Made by a program: the position numbers and the translations under genes. This document shows, one piece after another, positions 50,927 through 61,100 of a DNA stretch of 64,000 nucleotides. Under the pieces are notes generated by a model that saw only the letters and a list, made by a program, of their open reading frames with translations, was not told the DNA's origin and searched no databases. Source of the DNA: Phlebiopsis flavidoalba (Eukaryota > Basidiomycota > Agaricomycetes > Polyporales > Phanerochaetaceae); the NCBI GenBank assembly GCA_035772785.1, contig JAOCPU010000009.1, positions 434,001 through 498,000 of the forward strand, read 5' to 3'. The number at the start of each line of letters is the position of its first letter. The first letter of the stretch is position 1.

Positions 50927-53900
50927 AGGTGGCTACTACCAGAAATAATGACAGGCTTTTGGTTGTGAACGTAATCATTCTCTGAGGGGGGGGTTTTTTT
51001 TCTTTTGACTTCCACGGGTCCCAAGGCAACATCTCGTACATTCCTGCGCTTCAACCCCAGTGAGTTCGACTCACGCTATTGAGAAATCGGTGTTGTCCCT
51101 CAGTTGACTGGTGTCTCCCCCGTCATAGTCTATTCAGTCTCACCCACCTCTCCTTATCCCCGAGTTGGCTCTGCGCAAGTCCTGACCTGGGATTCGGACT
51201 ACTCTCCACACCTCAGAACCTTCACTGTGCGTACGGCGTCTCATGGGTCAAGTCCCTCAGTACCGCCGCTTACAGATCCTACACACAGACACCGGTGTCC
51301 CATTTATCTGCACTAAGGTCAACAATCGCTCGAGCAAAGAGGGCGCTCGCTGGCTCGTGTGTCTACTTCCTATCCCTCAACTATTCCTTTTTTTCCTCCG
51401 ACACTATCCCTCGATCTGCACGCTTCGCTCCTGTTGTGCCCTTCGCACTTCCGGGCATGCCTGACCCCTTCTGTCATCATCCCGGCTCCGTCTTCCTCCT
51501 TAGGCAGCCTTTCCCCCCCTCCCCCGACCCCCCCCTTTTTTCTACCTCCCTGCTGAACCCTACTAGCCATTCACCTCGTCCCACAAATCCTCTCAAGACC
51601 CACCTCTCCATATCTCTGCGTCGAGTCTTTGCGTCTTCTCCCCTCTCGGTTGAATCTACTTGAGCAGTCTGGCCTCATCACCATTCCATTCCCGACCGCC
51701 GAACGTGTTGACCGACGACGGCCTGCAGGTTCAAGGGCTCCCCCGCGGCCACTGCCAGGACCCCTCAAAGCCTGCGGTCGAGCTCCGGCCTGTACCATGA
51801 CAACGGCTCAATAGGTTCCGCCGCGACGCGATCGTGGCACCAGTCCTGAACGAGCGAGCGGTTATCCCGGACGATCCCGCTTCCAACCCAAAGGCGCCGG
51901 CTCCGCCGCAGAGCGTCGGTCAAGGCCATAGGCGGACGAGGGCCATGAGTGAGAGGAAGGCGTGGATGCGCAATAACGGCATCGGCGCTGTATCGCGGGC
52001 CACTGGGACTTTTGCGTCTGTGTGCGAGTGTGGCCGTCTTTGTGCTTGTACGAAAATTGACATGTGTGCGGAGTAGGGGAGGCGTATGGGCAATGGTTGG
52101 GCAGGGACTATGAGTACCGTCGATCCTTATTTCGTTTGTTTGGGCCTCTGTTGGGATCTTAGTGCTACACTAGGTCCTGCAACATCTCTCCGACTTCTTT
52201 GATGCTTTCCTACGATTGTGGCCCCGGAGAAGCGGACCGCCTGCCCCGGTTCCAGGGTCTCAAACTCAAGCTCTCACCGCCGATCAAATGGGGATTTCAC
52301 ATTCTCCTTTTGGCAGTGCGAACGTAAACTTACGCTTCGTGGGCGTGACGTGTGTCTTGACATCTTCCCCACTCTGTGACGAGCTTCATGCTCTTACTTC
52401 CATCGCGCTTACTACACCTAGCTAGTCCACAACCACACAGGTGAAGGTATAGAGAAGGAGGAGTGAAAGCTAAAAATGGGAAGCACGACCCGCTTTGTCC
52501 GCCAAGCAGCGCAGCAGCTCGCGCGTGCAGGGTCGCGGGCATACGGAGCCCTCACCGACCTAATCATTCCCAGCCGCACCATTAAACGACGGTGTTGTCT
52601 GTGCTCTACTTGCTTCTCGTACCACGTACCCGTCCGCTGTTGTTAGGCTGCCGGTCGGGGGGCCCACGAACCTCCATCGAGGCAGTAAAAGTCAAGTGTA
52701 ATAGTCTGAGGGCAGGGAAGCTGGACTAGTAAGAAGCCCGCCACGAGTTCGCGGTGTCGTTTCAACTTATGGCGGTTCGGTACCGTAGCGCAAAACATGC
52801 ATAATGACACAGTTCAGGTGGAATTTGCTGTCTTTCTATAAAACGCTTGGTCTCATATCCTCCGGATTGTCCATCCCGGGGATACGGTCGATAAGAAGCC
52901 ATTCTTGCTTTTCATGGGCACGCGAGCTTGCTCATAATCCGCACCGTCATCTCACTATACGTTTCGCGGGGACTTAGAGCGGACAGGTGGGGGTGAGTAT
53001 TGTCTGGTCCATTCCCGAACACTGTGGCTCAGGCATGTACACGGAATTGTTGCCGTCGCTTAGGTGTCGCGACCCAGCCAGTCCCTTTCTTACTGGACAT
53101 CTTGAAATGGCGTTTAGTTGCCATAGACCGCGCGACGTGGGACAAACAGGCTGGCTATTCGAGTTATGTTCCAGAAACCAAGCTAGACTTGGGCGTACAG
53201 GCAGAACTCGTTTGACAACAGGAGATTCTGGGGAGAATATCTGGGAGAATGAACCGTCGTATAATAGACAAAGTCTTCTACGCAAAGCCTGGGTATGTCA
53301 TGAATCACCGAGGATCTGTTCCTGTGAGGGGTATATCCGAGCTCCTCCCTCGAGGCGGATACCCTTGACGATCCGGATTAAGAACCCTGATCAGTGAGGA
53401 TCCCACTCGAGTTGTAATTGGAGTCAGCAGTTGACAGAATGTCACAGAATGATCAAACACGACATACAACGCTATCTTCCAACCATCTAGTCAGGCCCTA
53501 TACTCTTAACCTTGCTAAACCACGTCAGACGGTCATTTGTATAATTACCAGCCATGCTCACGCAACGTGCGTGGTGCCAGAAGGATTGGTTCTTTCTTCA
53601 GAGTTCGTGGTTCAATCCTCAGCTGCCTTACGTGCGTGAATTTTTCTCATCTCCCTGTGTCGTACCCGGTCACGGCGGGGGCACGAACCCTGGTTGCTAG
53701 GCCAGTGAACATACCCTGTACACCATCGTTTCGGGAGCGCTATGCACGTGGGGCGCACGGCGGTAGCCAGGTGCTACGCATGGTCGTGGCTCTTTCCATC
53801 AGTACGCACTTTTGTCCGGCGTCCTCCGCCGATTTTTCCGAGGAGGGTCGCCTTCTTCGGCGCCGATATGAAGAGAGCCGAGAAAATGCTTCTTCGAAAG

Positions 53901-56828
53901 AGAGTATGCAGTGTCTCATTCAAGCATGTTGAGAATATGGTACTTTGAAAGACCACGTGGTGGCATGGATGATGTAGAAGAGGGGTAATTCATCAAAGTG
54001 GCTCTGGGGAAGCTTTGGCGGTAAGGATTGACGTTTATCGCGTACGGGTGTGGGTGAGCGAACGACTAAAGAATGGAACCATCCATGTAGCTATGTATCT
54101 GCAGGTATACCCGTATTCTTCAGCTCCCTGGCGTACCATGAGGGCCTCGATCTTTGGCACTTCGGAAGCGAGACGGAGGGTTTGTGTCACCAATCGCCCG
54201 GTTTTGGGCCTGCTGCTCATCGTCATCGTCGGTACTTTTTTGTGGGGCTATATATGCACGGGCCAGCGTGAGCGTGTTGCTCATGGCGCTTATTCTTAGA
54301 CGGCGTTCGGCTAAGTTAGATGATTCGTGATCACGTCATACAAAGGATCTTTCGCGTAAGCTAGTCGCGGATATCACTTGCACGCGCCCTCCCATCCGAC
54401 CGATAATTTGCTTCCTGTGTCTCTTTCTGCTTAGAAAACCGATTATGGCGAGAGGTACGGTAAGGGGAAGTTCGACATAAGCACCAATACTATCGTCATG
54501 CAGCTAGTGCGCGATCAACAGAGGAAGTTAATGCAAAGAGTATGTAATCTGCCATACCATTAGTGATGGAAATAGAATCTCCATCCTAATGACTGACAAT
54601 CACGTATTAGTCCCTTACAATGGGGCGCACGGTGTGACACTTGCAAGGTTGTCGATATACAACGAGGCAGTTTATCCTCAAAGTATCGAAGAAAACGTCC
54701 GAATCGTATGGCTCCGCAATGGCGATTTGCTCCTCGTTGGCGCATCCAGCATCAGCTTTCACTGTACGTCCATAACCGGAGGTTTATAGGTAACTTATTA
54801 GACTGGTAGGTTCTTTCAATGAAATGATGCGGCAGTCTGTAGCAAACACCCTTTGATTGTGGCGTGCCGTAATGGTGCGGAACTCAGCCTACGTTATATG
54901 TGGTATGTTTACCAGCGCACAAGGACTGTCAGACTAGTGTGCTGGTGGTAAATCGCCCTCATGGCGTCTAGCTAGTTGTGTGGTGTTTGGGGATACATCA
55001 CGAAAGAATTTACAACGGGGATGATTGGGAGGTCTCTGGCCTGTTTATACCTTGTAAAGCGTTTTCAATGAGACGGCATGGCAGGCGGGGTTACTCAGTC
55101 CAGACGCTCACAGCGAACACTTTCAGGCGGAGATTGTTCGCAAAGGCTCATTGGGCGTCATCATACTCTCAATGGGGCTAGTGCTACCCTGTCAAGCGGA
55201 CGAATGACTACTGTGCTTGGGTAGGCTCTGGCGCGAGGCAAGTAGATACTTACGGGCGGAGCACAAGTTACGAAAAGCTGCGGACGATGTGAGGCTCGTG
55301 TGTAAAAATGGCGGCCAAGTCTGTGACACTCCTGCATATGAGGTTAGCTTGAACGGCATAATTCGAACTAGGTGGGCCGTGGACTGGTGATGCATGGAGT
55401 TTTCGGCTTGAGCTCGCATTGCTGGTCTTAACACTTGTAAACATGGAGACACATTGTGTGGCGCGAGAAGGTGGTGGAGGGACGCTGCACGAGAGTGGCG
55501 GGAATCGCACTCTGAGTGGAGAGTGAGGCCAAGCAGAAGATCGCCGCATTGGGCCAGATTATTCTACCATAAACAGCTCAAAGTATCCTGATCACCGTAA
55601 TACTCTCATGAGGTACTGACAGATACCATTAGTATGCCGTCCTCGACGAGGCCACTTCATTGGTTGCCCGTTGAGATGGAGGCATTGATGATGCAAACAT
55701 GCGTGGAGTGCTAGGCATGGCATGCACTCTTACACCGTGTCCCTGACAGGCCATCGCGCTGTGGAAAATACCACTCGATGATCCTTCAGTATGACGGACA
55801 GGGTGGCTATGTCTTGGGCGTACCTTTTCTACGCGCGCCGATGCCAGTGGCTGCAGGGCGACTCATGGTAGCACAGTACGAAGCTTGACGCCGAGAAACG
55901 TCTTGCACCTGCAGCAGGAGAAGGAAACGCTTGAAGCGGAAACTGCTCGAAGTGTACGTCTTCTCGCGATCGTAAACCCGTTCTTCTTTTTGTTAACACT
56001 TACGTGCCTTAGGCCGAAGATGAAAGCTAGATTACAAGAACTTAAAGCCGCAGCAGAGGGGAACTGCGGTAGTATGATTCCTGATAGGACACCGCGTCGC
56101 CCTCCGTTCTATCTGTCTGGACTCTATGTATTGTAGTGTACAAACTATCAACAAACCCATATGCACGCTTATGCAGCGACTCTACCGATGATCCCATTCG
56201 TTGAACCAGCCAGGCAAGGCACACGATCCGCGCTGGCCTATCGTCGGCTGGACCGAAGATCGAGTCTATTCACAGGCTCGTTAAAATAAGAGGACCGTCA
56301 TAGGTTTTACAGCGTCCAGCCATGGTTTGCGGCGAGGAACCGTCGACCAACACCACTGCGTGGGGTTTTGACGGCCGGAGTGTGATATTCGATACAAAAT
56401 TCACATGCATGCGTCAGGATTGGATTGCTGACACGGTTTCAGATCCCGATGATGACACTACAGCTTGGCTTGGAGTGGTTGTCTGTTGACCGATGGCTGT
56501 TGTTCAGAGACGGTTGGCAGGTCTGCGGCCGGTGATAGATCGCTGTGCAAGATGAGATGGTGGTCGAATGGCGAGCGACAACGCCTTCCACAAAAGGCAA
56601 ATCTGCGGCGGTTGTGGCGTGCGGGGTAGACCGGGCGGAGTCGGGATGGCGCTCGGCGACAAATTTGATCCAGGGCTCCATCGCGGAATTGGTTGGAGCG
56701 CACCGCTGCCGATGCGAAGTCGTCCGGTTGTGCCCGCGCCGACGGCTCTTTCACCTCAACCTCCACTTTGACCTTCTCCCTCTGTATTCTATCCTCTCTT
56801 TTCCTCTCTGAAAAGTTAATTTCTCGTC
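50927..56828. other. Gene-poor stretch with tRNA-like fragments
   Basis: No protein family is recognised over 5.9 kb. Traces that may be broken coding include TERVDRRRPAG-type sequence near 51700, ERKAWMRNNGIG near 51955-51990, NGDLLLVGASS near 54718-54750, and a charged helix split by a GTACGT...CTTAG intron-like gap (EKETLEAETARS, 55918-55953, then MKARLQELKAAAE, 56020-56058). At 53550-53730 two degenerate tRNA-like sequences lie back to back. The right end is the PRELI gene promoter. Confidence 0.4.
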
Positions 56829-57489
56829 ATGCACTACTTTTCGCAACTGTTCAATTACGAGTGAGTCATTTAGCGACGATTTTCAGCGAGCGACAGACCG
56901 TGGTTACTCAAACGCTTTGTCTGCTTTCTAGACACCCATGGTCGCACGTCGTGATTGGAATGTGGCACAAGTACCCAAATCCCCACTGCAGTCACGTCGT
57001 TACGATCGATGTCCTCGACCGGTCTGTTGACCCCAAGACTGGCATAATACGGACAGAGCGGGTATTGGGTTGCAAGCAGAAAGCGCCAGCATGGATCATC
57101 AAGGTATGTGGGTCCGGTCACTGTTGTGTAGGCCTTTATTCACACCCCACGTGTCTATGCAGCTCTTTGGTGGTTCTGAAGACGCTTTTGTGCGCGAAAT
57201 ATCCTTCGTTGACCCTGCGACCCAAACCGCGACAATCACGTCGGTCAACCTTTCCATGTCTCAGTTCGCGACATGTTACGAAAACGTTTGCTATTCACCA
57301 ACGCCGGACGGGCGGACGAAGTTTACACAGACTGCGGAGATTCAGGCGCGGATGGCGGTATGGCGGAGTGTGACGGACAAGCTTGAGCACTGGCTTGTTC
57401 AGAGGTTCGAGCAGAATGCGCAGCTTGGGAAGCTCGGATTCTCAGAAGTGTTGAAGAGTATGTGGGAGAACAAGCAGGAGCTTTCATAA
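56829..57489 (+). CDS. PRELI/MSF1 domain protein (Ups/PRELID family), intact
   Basis: PRELI-like proteins carry phospholipids (phosphatidic acid or phosphatidylserine) between the mitochondrial membranes with an Mdm35-type partner. Three exons, 56829-56860, 56932-57103 and 57163-57489, join through GTGAGT...TTCTAG and GTATGT...ATGCAG introns without any frameshift, giving 176 residues, the usual length. Seen: MHYFSQLFNYEHPWSHVVIG at the N-terminus, WHKYPNPHCSHVVTIDVLDR, the family motif RTERVLGCKQKAPAWI, VREISFVDP, NLSMSQFATCYENVCY and a helical C-terminus. The gene is a useful internal standard because it lacks the frame damage seen in the others. Which of the Ups paralogues it is cannot be told by eye. 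Confidence 0.93.
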
Positions 57490-58112
57490 CCTGGGAGTCG
57501 AGTGGCTGTTTCATTCGTTGATTGAGTCACCCCATCTCATTCTGCTTCGGGCTCATTTATGGTGACGCTTTAGAGACATTTCATTTACTTCATAGTAAAC
57601 ACACCCAAAAGCGTCGTCTTCGACGTCAACTTGAGTCTGGATATCACTGTACAACCGCATACTCTACCAACATGACTCCTCGCACTGATAGGTCATACCT
57701 AATGCTGTATATCGTACATGGGGGATTTTGCTGGCCTTTTGCTACCTTTGGGTTGGTTGTGCAAACTATAGATTTCTCTGATCAACGAAAAACAAACGGA
57801 ATCGCCTTGTTGTGTGCACCCAGGTCGGCATTTAAACGGTAAATAACCTTCGAGGCTTGGAGCCCATGTCGGTCCCAGCCGGCGTTCCCGCCGAAAACTT
57901 TCTCACGCCTCGCCGACGACGCGAAAGGTGCGCCGCTCGCGGCTCGAGAAACATCGCGTTCCTCGACGTCCATGACAATTCTCGGAGGCAGGTGTTTACT
58001 CTGAACTGCATTTCTATCTCGCAAGCGTATTGGACAACAGAGAAATGCGAATCTTCGACTTCTGACGAGTGTCACAACCCTGAAGACAGCGCAAAAACCA
58101 CACCAGACGTAG
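57490..58112. other. Intergenic region upstream of the TFIIIC subunit gene
   Basis: No gene is recognised. It holds the 3' flank of the PRELI gene and the promoter of the TFIIIC subunit. Confidence 0.45.
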
Positions 58113-61100
58113 ATGGACGAATTACTACAACATTGCATCCGTGAACTCGCGTTCGAAGGTGACCTCGGTAAGTTGTCGAAATTTTACTCCTAGTCGACGG
58201 CGTATGCCACATGGCGAATGTTTCCCCTTCGTGGGTTCGAACCCCACATCCGCCTCTTTTCGTCGTCATATCTCTGACCGACTTCTCGTACAGGATGCGA
58301 TGCATTTCGCTTGCGAGACTTTATTGCAGACTACCACAGACAGGAAGATTCTCCCCAGCAAGTTGACGATGCATACTGCGCATTCATCTGGTCGATGTAT
58401 CACAACAGCCTGAAGTACGAGTAGGGACTGCACCACAAGGCGTCCCTGAGGTGTATATCGCACCGCAATTCAGCAAGAGAGACAAGGCAAAGCAAGACGA
58501 GGAGGCCTCGATACAAAGCTCTCTCACTCTGATTCCAGATGCTGCTTTGAGGTCGCTGGATGAACTAGAGGCGCAGTACGGCGACGCGCTCAGAATCGCA
58601 GTCGACCCCGAGAGATCCTTCGTCGCACTTTACTGGTTCGCATATCAAGGTATATGCGCTCTGTTTGTTTCGTATCGGAGCGTTTCTAAGAGACCCGCTG
58701 CAGCCCTCTTCTCTCACGCCTCCTGTGTATACATGCTTGCAGCTCATCGCACGGGGCAGAGAGAATGGTTTAAGCGCTGTCGATTTGAATCGCAAGACCG
58801 GTTATGACGCGAAAAACCTGTCATTATTTAATCGGAAAGCTGCTTGCATTTAAACGTCATGTGTGTAGACTCTCTCCTCCCTTGTGTACTATACTCATTT
58901 ATTGCAGCGTCAAACTCAAGAAGTCTGGCGTGGGGACCAATCTATGCATACACAAATACTTCTTCGACAAGAGCGAAAGCTGGAAAGCTGTCTTTGCGGA
59001 GGAAGAGGAGGTCAAGAACGGCGCACAGGGTGATGAAGAGCTCGACGAAGACGCTGATGCGGACGACGGCGACACTAAACCCGTAACTATTCGGTTCGAT
59101 CCAATCGACGTTCAACACCTTGCTCGCATTTCCATCGTGAGAGCGAGGCTCGATAAGCTGCTCAGGAACTGTCCGAATCCACACCCACAAAACTCTCAAC
59201 CTCATCGTTGCGATCGTGAGTACATTCCGCCCTTTCCATAGGAAAAAAACCTTTGAGCTGTCCTTCAGGGTTTCCCAAAATCCGAAAAAGACGGAGAGGC
59301 GTTTCTTTCATACTCGTCTTCGCGAGCTCGAAGCGGAGGGGTTTATCGAAAACCATTCAAGTACGACGATCAAACGGGAAGTATGTCAAATGCGTTCGAC
59401 TTGTCAACGCAGACGTGTCAGGCGATGTCGACGCGGCTGGGGAACAAGGGGAGAGCAGCCTAGATGAAGCTGGTAATAATATGAACACTACTGTGAAATG
59501 CTTTGCATGTCTAAATTCTGATTCACAGAAGGGCAGCAACACTCGTTCAAGGCGACAGTCACCCTCCAAAGGCAGATGTTAGACATAGTTCATGCTAGTG
59601 GCACCGAAGGTACCACTTTGAATGTGAGGCGTCTTCCCATCTAGGCTGTAAATGATTACTGAGTGTTAGCTAGCAAATAGCAGACGCTCCTGAACCAATT
59701 CGACAAACGTGTCTTGGACTTCCAGATCAATCACCTCCGAGATCCTCCTCCGCCTCCGCACCTTCGACATCTGGGTATTGAACAGACTGGAGAAACATAC
59801 GGCCGTGAGCGACGATACAAGTATTACACTCATGAGCACTACGTTCAGGTTGCCGAAAGAGAGAATCTGGAACATCAGTTTCCAGAAGGCTACTTCGACC
59901 TATGTGAACAGTTCGCACCCGCGGATGAGACTATGTTCTACCAGGATACTGCCGATTTCAATCAGTTCGTCGACTAGCTACAAGAACTTAGCTGACCCCT
60001 CGGCGTCTGCGAAGCCAAGAAGAAGTCCGCATCGAGGAAGAACAAGGAGACAGACGGAGAAGTTCAATCGTCGACGCGTGGACGGAAACGCAAGCTCGAA
60101 GAGGCGATGGTGTGGGGTGGCGAATCGGCATCGGCCCCTGTACCAGGCCCGCCGAAGAAACGTGGACGTCCCCCTAAAGAGCCTGCTCCCGATCCCGCTG
60201 AGCCGAAGAAGCGAGGGCGTCCCCCTCAGCAGCCTCCCACTGATGCTACTGTCTCTGCGCCGGCTGCTCCGAAGAAGCGCGGTAGACCGAGAAAGCACCC
60301 TCTCCCGGACTCCGACGAGGCTACTGTCTCTGCACCGGCTGCTCCAAAGAAACGCGGAAGGCCTAGGAGGAATCCTCTCCCTCAACCTTTGGACGAGGAC
60401 AACGACGACTCTGCCCTTGCAGCCCCAGAAGAACCAGAAGATGTATCGATGACAGATCCTGCATCGACCCAGGATCCGCCCTGCTAATTCCACTACACGC
60501 ATCGACACACTTGTCCTACCGCCGTTCTCTGCTTCAGCAACTCCGGTCACAAAGCGCGGTCGGCGTCGCAAGCATCTAGAAGAGGCGGCCGTTGTACCTA
60601 TACCTCCTCAGACAACTAGCGGGCCTTCGAATACTGCGAGGATGTTACAGATATTTCGCTCGCGGCGGAGTCCACATCTGCTCCGGTGACAAGACCGTGG
60701 TCGACGAAACCTCCCCGTTGCTGAAGTGGTGTCTGCCACAGTCCAGGAGGAGACGGTGGCTGCACCTGATGAAGTTGACTCAGCTCTTCCTGAGCCCGTC
60801 TCCGCTCCTAAAAGGCGAGGAAGACCCACCTAAGCCAAAAACGGTGGAAGAACCTCCGAAGACCCGAAGCGACGTGGCCGCCTCTCGAAAGTCAGCACTC
60901 AGGAGCAGGAGGCTGATTCCAACACGACAAGTAACGACGTCGCTCTCGCTTCCGCTGGCGGGGCGGAGGAACGACTCGACGGGCGCACAGGACAGCTCCG
61001 TCGATCGAAATTTCCCATGAAGTCGAACCTTCTTCCTCAATCGGAATGTAAACGAATCACGCAGATGTCACGACTCATCCCGCAACATTGGCAGCTGATC

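Noticed and set aside
58231..58260. A complete tRNA gene on either strand in the TFIIIC-subunit intron
   Set aside because: The T-arm and 3' acceptor strand are perfect, but no D-arm or anticodon arm of normal size fits between them and a matching 5' strand. It is kept as a tRNA-derived element only.
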